Source of the DNA: Bacillota bacterium
GTDB taxonomy: Bacteria > Sysuimicrobiota > Sysuimicrobiia > Sysuimicrobiales > Segetimicrobiaceae
Length of the DNA: 64,000 nucleotides
Direction: 5' to 3'
Assembly: GCA_021324295.1 (NCBI GenBank)
Contig: JAJPJJ010000126.1
Coordinates: 62,001 to 126,000, forward strand
The notes below the pieces were generated by a model. That model saw only the letters and a list, made by a program, of their open reading frames with translations. It was not told the origin of the DNA and did no database searches. Shown piece after piece: positions 1 through 8,279 of this stretch; positions within the stretch are counted from its first letter, which is position 1; each line of letters starts with the position of its first letter. A program made the position numbers and the translations under genes.

Positions 1-2
1 TG

Positions 3-1007
3 CTGAAGTCAGGCGACCTGCAGAAGACAGAGGCCGGGACCGGACCGTTCATGCTCGCCGAGTGGGTCCCCGACAACTTCATGCGTCTCGCCCGCAACCC
101 ACGCTACTTCAAGCGGGGCCTGCCCAAGGTCGACGAGGTCGTCTTCCGCGTGATCCCGGAGCAGGCGTCACTGCTGGCCGGCGTCCGCGCGCGCAGCCTC
201 GACATGGCGACGATCTCCGACGGCAGCGTGGTCAAGCAGGCGCTGGCCGACCGGGCGCTGGTAGTGGCGCAGGCGCCCAGCCTCAACCTCCGCATCTTCT
301 CGTTCAACACGACCCGGCCGCCGTTCACCGACGCGCGCGTGCGGGATGCGATCGCCTACGCCATCGACCGCCAGGCGATCGTCAACGCGGCCGAGTTCGG
401 ACTGGGGGTCGTGAGCGGGCCGATCCCGGCGCCCGACAAGGTGTGGGCCCTGCCGACGAGCGAGTTCCCGGAGTACCACCCGGATCCAGCCAAGGCCCGG
501 CAGATGCTCCAAGAGGCCGGGGCGGCCGGCGCTTCGTTCCGGATCGTCGCGTCCCCGACGTACGAGGGCGGCCTGGCGGTCGCCCAGGTGATCCAGAGCC
601 AGCTCCAGGCGGTCGGGCTGCGGCCGACGATCGAGAACATCGAGTGGGGCACCTACATCAACCGCTGGGTGAAGCGGGACTTCGACACGATGGTGGAGCT
701 GCGCGGCGGCGACCCGGACCCCGACCGGTTCCTGTACCGGACGTTCTACAGCACGGGGGCGGTGAACAACTTCCTGTTCAAGGACCCGGCGATCGACCGG
801 CTGCTGGACCGGGGCCGCGTCCACCTCACCGTCGCGGAGCGCCGGCCGATCTACCACGAGCTGGAGAAGGCGCTCGTGCGGGCCGCGCCGGCGGTGTTCC
901 TGTATACCCCGATGGAAACGCAGGTGTTGCAGCGGTACGTCACGGGATTCCGCGTCATCCCGACGGGCGCACTCACGTACCTGGAGCAGACCTCGATCCA
1001 GCGGTGA
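3..1007 (+). CDS. ABC transporter substrate-binding protein, family 5 (dipeptide/oligopeptide type), 5'-truncated
   Basis: This is the C-terminal 334 residues of an extracytoplasmic binding protein; the open frame enters from the left edge in frame 3, so signal peptide and true start lie outside. The family signature GTGPFMLAEW is near the first visible residues, followed by the region starting NPRYF that is typical of DppA/OppA-like lipoproteins. About 300 further residues carry the second lobe, with a DPDPDRFLY segment. It delivers peptides, or possibly muropeptides given the salvage genes downstream, to the permeases that follow 58 bases later. Family assignment is firm; the ligand is not readable from sequence. 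Confidence 0.93.
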   Translation: MKSGDLQKTEAGTGPFMLAEWVPDNFMRLARNPRYFKRGLPKVDEVVFRVIPEQASLLAGVRARSLDMATISDGSVVKQALADRALVVAQAPSLNLRIFSFNTTRPPFTDARVRDAIAYAIDRQAIVNAAEFGLGVVSGPIPAPDKVWALPTSEFPEYHPDPAKARQMLQEAGAAGASFRIVASPTYEGGLAVAQVIQSQLQAVGLRPTIENIEWGTYINRWVKRDFDTMVELRGGDPDPDRFLYRTFYSTGAVNNFLFKDPAIDRLLDRGRVHLTVAERRPIYHELEKALVRAAPAVFLYTPMETQVLQRYVTGFRVIPTGALTYLEQTSIQR

Positions 1008-1065
1008 AGCGCGCTGGCGTCCCGGGGGCGGCGGGCGCGCGCCGGACGCCGCCCCCGCCGGGCTC

Positions 1066-2016
1066 GTGACCGCGTTCCTCGTCTCGCGGCTCGCCACGCT
1101 GCTGCCCGTGCTGTGGGGCGTGTCGATCGTGGTGTTCCTGCTCATCCACCTCCTGCCGGGCAACGCGATCCAGTTGTTCCTCGGCACCCAGGTGGAGATG
1201 ACGCCCGCGCAGATGGACGAGCTGCGCCGGCTCTTCGGCCTGGCGAAGCCGCTGCCGCTGCAGTACGTGGACTGGCTGGGCCGCGTGCTGCGCGGCGACT
1301 TCGGGGTGTCGCTGCGGACGAGCCGCCCGATCCTCCCCGACATCCTGGCGCGGCTGCCGGTGAGCGTGGAGATCACCGTGCTGGCGCTCGCGGTCGCGCT
1401 CGCGATCGCGCTGCCCGTGGGGATCGTGGCGGCGCTGCGGCGGGGCAGCGTCGCGGATGCGGTGATCCGGATCGCGGGGCTGGTGGGCCTCAGCGTCCCC
1501 AACTTCTGGCTCGCCGCGATGCTGCTGCTCCTGCTGAGCAACGTCACGCCGGTCGCCTCGATCGGGATCTACGTCGGGCTGCTGCGCAACCCCGTCGAGA
1601 ACCTTACGGTGATGGCGCTCCCGGCGCTCTCGCTGGGCGTCGCCCTCGCCGCGATCATCATGCGGTTCGTCCGGTCCTCGCTCCTCGAGGTCCTCGGGCA
1701 GGAGTACGTGCGCACCGCGCGCTCCAAGGGCCTGCGGGAGCCCCTGGTCATCGGCCGCCACGCCCTGCGCAACGCGCTGATCCCGGTGATCACGGTCGTG
1801 GGATTCCAGGCCGGCTACCTCCTCGGCGGCACGGTCGTGATCGAGGAGGTGTTCGCGCTCCCGGGGATGGGCCGGTTCGCGCTCAACGCGATCGCCCAGC
1901 GGGACTACCCCGTCGTGCAGGGCGTGGTGCTCGTGATCGCCTGCCTGTTCGTGCTGGCGAACCTCGCGGTGGACGTGCTGTACGCGCTCGTGGATCCGCG
2001 GGTGCGCTACGGGTGA
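1066..2016 (+). CDS. ABC transporter permease, DppB/GsiC type
   Basis: Inner-membrane permease of 316 residues, the normal size for DppB. The GTG start begins MTAFLVSRLATLLPVLWGV, the usual first transmembrane helix. The soluble loop with GDFGVSLRTSRP matches the family, and the EAA cytoplasmic loop that docks the ATPase is seen as EYVRTARSKGLREP at about residues 210-225. It should pair with the next gene to form the channel. The stop overlaps the GTG of the next gene by four bases (GTGA), which suggests translational coupling. Confidence 0.95.
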   Translation: MTAFLVSRLATLLPVLWGVSIVVFLLIHLLPGNAIQLFLGTQVEMTPAQMDELRRLFGLAKPLPLQYVDWLGRVLRGDFGVSLRTSRPILPDILARLPVSVEITVLALAVALAIALPVGIVAALRRGSVADAVIRIAGLVGLSVPNFWLAAMLLLLLSNVTPVASIGIYVGLLRNPVENLTVMALPALSLGVALAAIIMRFVRSSLLEVLGQEYVRTARSKGLREPLVIGRHALRNALIPVITVVGFQAGYLLGGTVVIEEVFALPGMGRFALNAIAQRDYPVVQGVVLVIACLFVLANLAVDVLYALVDPRVRYG

Positions 2017-2915
2017 CGGCGGGTCGCCACGCCGCGGCGATCCAGCGCCCCGACCGTCTGCCCGGCCATGCGCGGGCGGCCCGGCCGGTGACGCTCGGCG
2101 TGCGGGTGGCCCGCGCGCCGGTGGCGCTCGCCGGGGCCGTGATCGTGGCCGCCTACGTGCTGGCGGCCGTCCTGGCACCGGTGCTCGCGCCGGCGGATCC
2201 GTTGCGGATGGCGCCCCAGGCGCTGCTCGCCCCTCCCGGCGGGGGTCATCCGTTCGGTACCGACCAGTTCGGCCGCGACGTGCTGAGCCGGCTGGTATTT
2301 GGATCGCGGACCTCGCTGGTGGTGTCGTTCGCGTCCACCGCGCTCGCGCTGGGGGCCGGCGGCGCGGCCGGGATCCTCGCGGGCTACTGCGGCGGGATGC
2401 TGGACGACGCCGTGATGCGCGCGATGGACGTCATCTTCGCGTTCCCCGCGGTCTTGCTGGCGATCGCCATCATGGCGGTAGCCGGGACCGCGCCGGCCAC
2501 GATCGTCCTCGCGATCGGCCTCGTCTACACGCCGCAGTTCGCCCGCGTCGGCCGGGCCAGCGTCCTCCAGGTGCGGGGATTGGAGTACGTCGAGGCCGCC
2601 CGGGCGCTGGGCGGGGGCGGTCGCCGGATCCTGACCCGCCATATCCTGCCGAACATCGCCGCGCCGCTGATCGTGCAGACCTCCCTCAGCCTGTCGCTCG
2701 CGATCCTGACCGAGTCGGCCCTCAGCTTCCTCGGCCTGGGGACGCAGCCGCCGACCCCCTCGTGGGGCAACATGCTCGCCGAGTCCCGGCGCTTCATGGT
2801 CACGGCGCCCTGGACGGCGGTCTTCCCGGGCGCCGCGATCGCGCTGATCGTCCTCGGGTTCAACCTCCTCGGGGACGGGCTGCGGGACCTCCTCGATCCG
2901 CGGCTCCGGCTGTAG
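2013..2915 (+). CDS. ABC transporter permease, DppC type
   Basis: Second permease of the importer, 300 residues if started at the GTG overlapping the upstream stop; a GTG at 2088 is a shorter alternative. The family hallmark HPFGTDQFGRDVLSRL lies after the first membrane helix, and the EAA loop is EYVEAARALGGGGRRILTRH. Multiple hydrophobic helices follow. No ATPase gene (DppD/DppF) follows; the next gene is murQ after 31 bases. The ATPases must be encoded elsewhere or shared with another importer. Confidence 0.94.
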   Translation: MTAGRHAAAIQRPDRLPGHARAARPVTLGVRVARAPVALAGAVIVAAYVLAAVLAPVLAPADPLRMAPQALLAPPGGGHPFGTDQFGRDVLSRLVFGSRTSLVVSFASTALALGAGGAAGILAGYCGGMLDDAVMRAMDVIFAFPAVLLAIAIMAVAGTAPATIVLAIGLVYTPQFARVGRASVLQVRGLEYVEAARALGGGGRRILTRHILPNIAAPLIVQTSLSLSLAILTESALSFLGLGTQPPTPSWGNMLAESRRFMVTAPWTAVFPGAAIALIVLGFNLLGDGLRDLLDPRLRL

Positions 2916-2946
2916 GCACACACGTGCCGCGTCGAGGCGGAACGGT

Positions 2947-3849
2947 ATGGACAAACACGATCCGCTTACCGAGTCGATCAACCCGCGCACCCGCGACCTG
3001 GACCTCCTGCCCGTGCTCGAGCAGGCGCGGCTGATGAACGAGGAGGACCGCGTCGCGGCCGAGGCGGTCGCCGCGGTGCTGCCCGAGGTCGCCGCGGCGG
3101 TGACGCGCATCGCCGCCGCCCTCCGGCGCGGCGGCCGGCTGCTCTACGTCGGCGCCGGGACGAGCGGCCGGCTCGCAGCGCTCGACGCCGCCGAGTGCCC
3201 GCCCACCTTCGGCACGCCGCCCGGCCAGGTCCAGGCGGTGATCGCCGGAGGGGCGCGGGCGCTCCAGCAGGCCGTCGAAGGCGCGGAGGACGATGCGGCG
3301 GCCGGCGCCCGGGAGGTGGAGGCGCGCCGGGTCGGGCCCGGCGACGTCGTCGTCGGGATCGCGGCGAGCGGCGAGACGCCGTTCGTGCTGGGCGCCGTGC
3401 GCAGGGCCCGCGAGCGTGGCGCGGCGACGATCGCCGTGTCGTGCGCGCCCTCGTCGTCGCTCGAGGCAGCCTGCGAGCTCGCGATCGTGCCGGTCACCGG
3501 GCCCGAGGTGATCGCGGGCAGCACGCGGCTCAAGGCCGGCACCGCGCAGAAGCTCGTGCTCAACATGCTGAGCACGCTGGCGATGGTGCAGCTCGGCAAG
3601 GTCTACGGCAACCTGATGGTCGACCTCCAGGCGACCAACGCGAAGCTCCGGCGCCGCGCCGTGCGCATCGTCGCGGCCGCCGCCGGAACGGACGACGCGA
3701 CCGCGGCGGACGCGCTCGCGCGGGCGGGCGGACGCGTCCCGGTCGCGATCGTGATGGCCGCCCGCCACCTGGATCCGGCCTCGGCCGAGGCCCGGCTGGC
3801 CCGGGCCGGCGGGATCGTGCGGCGCGCCTTGGAGGATACGGGACCGTGA
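2947..3849 (+). CDS. murQ: N-acetylmuramic acid 6-phosphate etherase
   Basis: Cytoplasmic SIS-domain lyase that removes D-lactate from MurNAc-6-phosphate to give GlcNAc-6-phosphate. The 300-residue length is standard. It starts with the family N-terminus (LTESINPRTRDLDLL) and has the sugar-binding loop YVGAGTSGRLAALDA followed by AECPPTFG, which contains the expected catalytic glutamate. A segment TRLKAGTAQKLVLNM matches the conserved core. Its stop overlaps the anmK start (GTGA), so AnmK product and MurQ substrate are made by coupled genes, supporting peptidoglycan recycling. Confidence 0.97.
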   Translation: MDKHDPLTESINPRTRDLDLLPVLEQARLMNEEDRVAAEAVAAVLPEVAAAVTRIAAALRRGGRLLYVGAGTSGRLAALDAAECPPTFGTPPGQVQAVIAGGARALQQAVEGAEDDAAAGAREVEARRVGPGDVVVGIAASGETPFVLGAVRRARERGAATIAVSCAPSSSLEAACELAIVPVTGPEVIAGSTRLKAGTAQKLVLNMLSTLAMVQLGKVYGNLMVDLQATNAKLRRRAVRIVAAAAGTDDATAADALARAGGRVPVAIVMAARHLDPASAEARLARAGGIVRRALEDTGP

Positions 3850-5078
3850 CCGCCGCGTCGCGGCCGCCCGCGCGGGCCCCGCGGCTGTCGAGGTGGGGCG
3901 AGCTCGCCGCGCTCCGGGCGCGGGCGACCAAGCGAATCATCGGCCTGATCTCCGGCACGTCGGCGGACGGGATCGCATCCGCGCTGGTGGAGATCACCGA
4001 CCGCAGCGGGAGCCCGCCCCGCGTGCGCCTCGTCGCCCACGCCACCGCGCCGTACCCGCCCGAGGTCCGGCGCCGCGTGATGGACCTGTTCACCCGCCCC
4101 GCGACGACGCAGCAGATCGCGCAGGTTCACTATCTGCTCGGGGAGCTGTTCGCCGATGCGGCCGCCGGGATCGCCCGCCAGGCCGGCATCCCGATGGACC
4201 AGGTCGATTTGATCGCCTCGCACGGCCAGACCGTGGCCCACATCGGCACCCCCGATCCGGCAGACCCGTGGAGCCGTCCGGCGACGCTGCAGCTCGGCGA
4301 GCCGGCCGTCATCGCAGAGCGCACCGGCCGGCCGGTCATCGCGGACTTCCGCGCCGGCGACATCGCGGCGGGCGGGCAGGCGGCGCCGCTGGTGCCCTAC
4401 GCCGACCACTTGCTGCTCGCGGGCGCGCGGGGTCGGATCGCGCTCAACCTGGGCGGCATCTCGAACATCACCGTCCTGCCCGCCGGGGGCCGGCGCGAGG
4501 ACGTGTACGCGTTCGACTGCGGGCCGGCCAACATGGTCGTCGACGGGCTCGCGCGGCACTACTCCGGCGGCGCGGAGACCTTCGACCGGGACGGGGCGCG
4601 GGCGGCGCGGGGCGCCGTTCACGAGGATCTCCTCTCGGAGCTCCTGCGCCACCCGTTCATCGACGCCCCGCCGCCCAAGACGGCCGGACACGAGCAGTTC
4701 GGCCGCGTCTTCCTCGAGGCGCTGCTCGCGCGGGGCCGCGGGCTGCCGCCGGACGATCTCGTCGCCACCGCAACCGCGTTCGCCGCGGACGCCGTTGCCC
4801 GCAACATCGTCCGGTTCGTGCTGCCGCGGCACGCGATCGACGACCTCGTCGCGGCGGGCGGGGGCGTGCACAACCCCACGCTGATGCGCCGGCTCCAGGC
4901 GGCGCTTGCGCCGATCCGCGTCCGGACGATCGACGAATTCGGCGTGCCGTCCGACGCCAAGGAGGCGCTGGCGTTCGCGCTGCTCGGCCACGCGGGCCTG
5001 ATGGGCCTGCCCGGCAACTTCCCGCGCGTCACCGGGGCCCGCCGCCCGCTGGTGCTCGGGAAGTGGACGTGGCCGTGA
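3846..5078 (+). CDS. anmK: Anhydro-N-acetylmuramic acid kinase
   Basis: ATP-dependent kinase that opens and phosphorylates 1,6-anhydroMurNAc to MurNAc-6-phosphate, the MurQ substrate. After about 30 extra N-terminal residues it has the ATP-binding signature IGLISGTSADGI. The segment ADFRAGDIAAGGQ carries the conserved aspartate region, and LGGISNIT with AFDCGPANMVVD matches the second lobe. The GTG at 3846 overlaps the murQ stop; it gives 410 residues, somewhat longer than the usual 370-390, so a later start is possible. The stop overlaps the next gene by GTGA. Confidence 0.96.
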   Translation: MTAASRPPARAPRLSRWGELAALRARATKRIIGLISGTSADGIASALVEITDRSGSPPRVRLVAHATAPYPPEVRRRVMDLFTRPATTQQIAQVHYLLGELFADAAAGIARQAGIPMDQVDLIASHGQTVAHIGTPDPADPWSRPATLQLGEPAVIAERTGRPVIADFRAGDIAAGGQAAPLVPYADHLLLAGARGRIALNLGGISNITVLPAGGRREDVYAFDCGPANMVVDGLARHYSGGAETFDRDGARAARGAVHEDLLSELLRHPFIDAPPPKTAGHEQFGRVFLEALLARGRGLPPDDLVATATAFAADAVARNIVRFVLPRHAIDDLVAAGGGVHNPTLMRRLQAALAPIRVRTIDEFGVPSDAKEALAFALLGHAGLMGLPGNFPRVTGARRPLVLGKWTWP

Positions 5079-6184
5079 GCGCGTCCTCCGGGCCCCTGGC
5101 CCCGGCGCTTCGGCTGCTCGAGCAGGGCGTCGGCCGCGCCTACCCCGGCGCGGTGCTGGCCGTGCTGTACCGCGGCGAGGTGGCGCTCCGGTGCGCGGTG
5201 GGGCTGGCGGCGCACAAACCGGTGAGTCGGCCCGCGGGGATCACGACGATCTACGACCTCGCCTCGCTGACCAAAGTCGTGGCGACGACCGCGCTCGTCC
5301 TCCAGGCCGCCTCGCAGGGCCGCTTGGGCCTCGACGATCCTCTGCCGCGGCACCTCCCGGAGTCGCCGCACGCCGGGGTGACGATCCGGCACCTGCTGGC
5401 GCACACGTCCGGCCTGCCGGCGTGGGTGCCGTTCTACCTGGAGACGCGCGGGTACGACGCGATCGTGCGGCGCGCCGCGGCGACGCCGCTGGACACGGCC
5501 CCCGGCACCGGGGTCGCGTACAGCGACGTCGGGTTCATCCTGCTCGGGGAGGTCGCGCGGCGCGCCGCGGGGATGCCCCTCGAGGAGGCCGCCCGCGTGC
5601 GCATCTTCGAGCCGCTCGGGATGGCCGACACGCGGTACCGCCCCGCGGAGCACCTGCGGGACCGCATCGCGCCGACCGAGGATGGGACGGCGATCGAGCA
5701 GGAGATGGCCGGGGAGGCGGGCCGGCGGCACACGTGGCGGAAGACGCTCATCTGGGGCGAGGTGCACGACAGCAACGCGCACGCGATGGGCGGCGTCTCC
5801 GGACACGCGGGACTGTTCGGGACCGCGGACGACCTCATCGCCTACGCGCGGATGTGGCTGGCCGGCGGGCGCGGGCCCCGGGGGCCGATCGTCCCCGAGG
5901 CGCTCGTGCAGGAGGCGACGCGCCGCCAGACCCCGCCGGCCCCAGGCCGCGCGGCGCGCGGCCTGGGGTGGGCGCTCGCAGGGCCGCAGGGTTGGTGGGG
6001 AGACTGCCTGTCCGCGAGCGCCTTCGGGCACACCGGCTTCACGGGCACCGCGATCGTCGTGGATCCGGAGCACGCCCTCGCGATCGTGCTGCTGACGAAC
6101 GCGGTGCACCTCGGGCGCGACCGCACCGGCATCCTCTCCCTCCGGCCGCAGATCGCGGCCGCGGTCGCGCGGGCCCTGCTGTAA
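5075..6184 (+). CDS. Serine hydrolase of the beta-lactamase class C / penicillin-binding protein family
   Basis: A 369-residue serine hydrolase with the class C/PBP fold. The nucleophile motif SxxK is SLTK at about residues 64-67, the YxN-like motif is YSD at about 149, and the KTG-equivalent is HTG near residue 320. HLLAHTSGLPAW and GGVSGHAGLFGT are typical of this family. No clear signal peptide is visible, so it may be cytoplasmic. Lying between anmK and a sugar kinase, it could act on muropeptide stems or related peptides, but such hydrolases also act as esterases. Start overlaps the anmK stop; a GTG six bases upstream is equally possible. Confidence 0.9.
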   Translation: MSASSGPLAPALRLLEQGVGRAYPGAVLAVLYRGEVALRCAVGLAAHKPVSRPAGITTIYDLASLTKVVATTALVLQAASQGRLGLDDPLPRHLPESPHAGVTIRHLLAHTSGLPAWVPFYLETRGYDAIVRRAAATPLDTAPGTGVAYSDVGFILLGEVARRAAGMPLEEAARVRIFEPLGMADTRYRPAEHLRDRIAPTEDGTAIEQEMAGEAGRRHTWRKTLIWGEVHDSNAHAMGGVSGHAGLFGTADDLIAYARMWLAGGRGPRGPIVPEALVQEATRRQTPPAPGRAARGLGWALAGPQGWWGDCLSASAFGHTGFTGTAIVVDPEHALAIVLLTNAVHLGRDRTGILSLRPQIAAAVARALL

Positions 6185-6228
6185 CGCGTGCGCTAGACCG
6201 CCCCAGCACCACGGCAGCCAGGGCGGGG

Positions 6229-6247
6229 ACGCCGACCGCGTCGGCGG
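6229..6247 (+). other. Short hairpin between hydrolase and sugar kinase genes
   Basis: A perfect 7-bp stem (CGCCGAC, 6230-6236, with GTCGGCG, 6240-6246) with a 3-base loop lies in the 106-base gap between the hydrolase and kinase genes. There is no following T-tract. It could partly attenuate or stabilise the mRNA; chance formation in GC-rich DNA is also possible. Confidence 0.3.
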
Positions 6248-6290
6248 ATGGCAGGACCGGTCGTGCCCACCCGCGAAGTGCCGAGCCCGC

Positions 6291-7328
6291 ATGGAGTACT
6301 TCCTCGGCGTCGATGGCGGGGCCACCAGCACCACCTGCGCCGTGTGCACGGAGGACGGGGTGGTCGTGGGCATCGGCCGCGGCGGCCCGAGCAACCACAT
6401 CCTCGCGCCCGGCGGCCGCGAGCGTGCCCACGCCGCCGTCAGCGCGTCGGTCCGGGAGGCCCTGGCCGCCGGCGGCGTGGGAGACGTCGAGTTCCGGGTG
6501 GCGCAGTTCGGCATGACCGGCGTCAACGCCGACACCGACGCGGCCCGCGCGCTCGGCGAGGTCATCGCGGAGGTCCTGCGGGCGCGGCTCGTGCGGATCG
6601 ACAACGACGCGCTGGTGGCACGGGCCGGGGCCCTCGCCTGCCGGCCCGGCATCATCGTGATCGCGGGGACCGGATCGGTCGCGCTCGGCGAGGATCCCGA
6701 GGGCCGGCAGGCGAGGGCCGGCGGGTGGGGTTACCTCTTCGGCGACGAGGGCAGCGGCTTCGCGATCGGCCTCGCCGGCGTCCGCGCAGCGCTGCGCGCC
6801 CGCGACGGGACCGGCCCGCGGACGGCCCTCACGGAGCGCCTCCCGGAGGCGGCGGGCCGTGGTCTCGAGGAGATCCCGCTCGCGTTCTACGAGGGGCGCC
6901 TCGGGCGCGCCGAGATCGCCCGGCTCGCCCCCGCCGTCACCGCGTGCGCCGAGGCGGGAGACCCGGTTGCCCGTGCGGTGGTGGACGAGGCGGCCGCGGC
7001 ACTCGCGGGGTTGGCCGCCGCGGTCGCGCGCAGCCTCACGTGGCCCACGAACACGGTGCCCGTGGCGCCGGTCGGGGGCGTCTTCGCGGCCGGCCCTACG
7101 CTGCTCCGGCCCCTCGGCCGCAGGCTGGCCGAGCACGCGCCGGGGGCCGTGCTCGTGCCTCCCAGGTTCGCGCCTGCGGTGGGCGCGCTGCTGCTCGCGC
7201 TCCGCTTCGCCGGGATTCCTCTCAGCCCGGCCCGGCTGGCGCTGCTCGCTGCCACGTGGGAGATGCGGATCGCGGGCTCGCCTGCCGGGAGATCCGGGAA
7301 GGAGCGGCCGGGGACCTGGTGGGTGTAG
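6291..7328 (+). CDS. BadF/BadG/BcrA/BcrD-type ATPase, probable N-acetylglucosamine kinase
   Basis: Sugar kinase of the ASKHA fold, 345 residues. Phosphate-binding motifs are visible: EYFLGVDGGATSTTCAV at the N-terminus, IVIAGTGSVALGE in the centre, then GWGYLFGDEGSGFAIG, which is characteristic of NagK-like members of this family, and PVGGVFAAGP near the C-terminus. It probably phosphorylates GlcNAc, or ManNAc given the adjacent nanE, in the cytoplasm. It starts 106 bases after the hydrolase and overlaps nanE by 10 bases. Exact substrate is inferred from context. Confidence 0.9.
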   Translation: MEYFLGVDGGATSTTCAVCTEDGVVVGIGRGGPSNHILAPGGRERAHAAVSASVREALAAGGVGDVEFRVAQFGMTGVNADTDAARALGEVIAEVLRARLVRIDNDALVARAGALACRPGIIVIAGTGSVALGEDPEGRQARAGGWGYLFGDEGSGFAIGLAGVRAALRARDGTGPRTALTERLPEAAGRGLEEIPLAFYEGRLGRAEIARLAPAVTACAEAGDPVARAVVDEAAAALAGLAAAVARSLTWPTNTVPVAPVGGVFAAGPTLLRPLGRRLAEHAPGAVLVPPRFAPAVGALLLALRFAGIPLSPARLALLAATWEMRIAGSPAGRSGKERPGTWWV

Positions 7329-8023
7329 GGCACTCCCCGATCGCGCGCATCCGCGGCCGCCTGGTGGTCTCCTGCCAGGCGCCGCCCGGGAGCCCGCTGC
7401 GCCACCCCGCCATCATCGCCGCGCTCGCCCAGTGCGCGGAGCGCGGCGGCGCGGCCGGTGTGCGGATCGACGGCCCCGAGGACATCGCCGCCGTCCGCCG
7501 GGCCGTCGCGGTCCCGATCATCGGCATCTTCAAGGTCCGCGGGTCCGGCCCGGTCTACATCACGCCCACGTTCGCGGAAGCGGAGGCGGTGGTGCGCTCC
7601 GGCGCTGACATCGTCGCGGCGCAGGCGACCCGCGAGCGCGGCATGCACGGGACCCCGCTTGCGGATCTCGTCGCCCGCATCCACGCCGAGCTCGCCGCGC
7701 CGGTGATGGCGGACGTCTCCACCGTGGACGAGGGGATCGCGGCGGCCGAGGCCGGCGCGGATCTCGTCGCCACCACGATGGCGGGATACACGCCGCACAG
7801 CCGCGCGCTGCCCGGGCCGGATCTGGACCTCGTGCGCGACCTCGCGCGCCGGCTGCCGGTCCCCGTCGTCGCGGAGGGGCGGTTCCAGACGCCCGAAGAC
7901 GCCGCGGCGGCGCTGCGCGCGGGCGCCTGGGCGGTCGTGGTCGGCCGGGCGATCACCATGCCGGAGGCGATCACGGAGCGGTTCGCCCGCGCGGTCGCGG
8001 ACGCGGCGGCCCCCCGGTCGTAG
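7319..8023 (+). CDS. nanE: N-acetylmannosamine-6-phosphate 2-epimerase
   Basis: Cytoplasmic TIM-barrel enzyme converting ManNAc-6-phosphate to GlcNAc-6-phosphate. Family features in order are VVSCQAPPGSPLRHP, GVRIDGPEDIAAVR, PIIGIFKVRG, YITPTFAEAEAVVRSGADI, MADVSTVDEGIAA and AEGRFQTPEDA. The GTG at 7319 gives 234 residues, normal for NanE, and overlaps the kinase stop; AAGGAG lies 14 bases upstream, a rather long spacing. It closes the operon and feeds the same product as MurQ, so the unit gathers amino sugars at GlcNAc-6-phosphate. NagA and NagB are not in the window. Confidence 0.94.
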   Translation: MGVGHSPIARIRGRLVVSCQAPPGSPLRHPAIIAALAQCAERGGAAGVRIDGPEDIAAVRRAVAVPIIGIFKVRGSGPVYITPTFAEAEAVVRSGADIVAAQATRERGMHGTPLADLVARIHAELAAPVMADVSTVDEGIAAAEAGADLVATTMAGYTPHSRALPGPDLDLVRDLARRLPVPVVAEGRFQTPEDAAAALRAGAWAVVVGRAITMPEAITERFARAVADAAAPRS

Positions 8024-8051
8024 GGCGGACGCGACGGCCCGCGTCGCCGCC
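8024..8051. terminator. Candidate hairpin between convergent nanE and PHP genes
   Basis: GCGACG (8031-8036) pairs with CGTCGC (8042-8047), and the flanking GGCG/CGCC extends the stem past a 3-base bulge. It sits immediately after the nanE stop in the 256-base convergent gap, where a terminator is expected. No T-run follows, so it is only a candidate. I see no gene in the rest of 8052-8279. Confidence 0.35.
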
Positions 8052-8279
8052 TCCCGCGACGGGGCACTTTCGCCCGTGCAGCGGGGGTCCACCCAGTGAC
8101 TGGTCGGTCTTCGCCACCGCCTCCCGCAGGCCGTGGCCGTGTTTCGACGACACATCGCGCCCCGGTTGCTTGCCGCCCTGACCGATACCCCGGTCGTCCT
8201 GCCGCACGGCGCCCGCCAGCGATCGATGGGGCTGCGGCGGTAGTTCCGATACCACGTGAACGCGGACCGTCGCGGGCGC

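Noticed and set aside
168..3110. Long minus-strand open frames opposite the peptide importer
   Set aside because: Each lies opposite a well-supported permease or binding protein gene and is rich in Arg, Pro and His without motifs.
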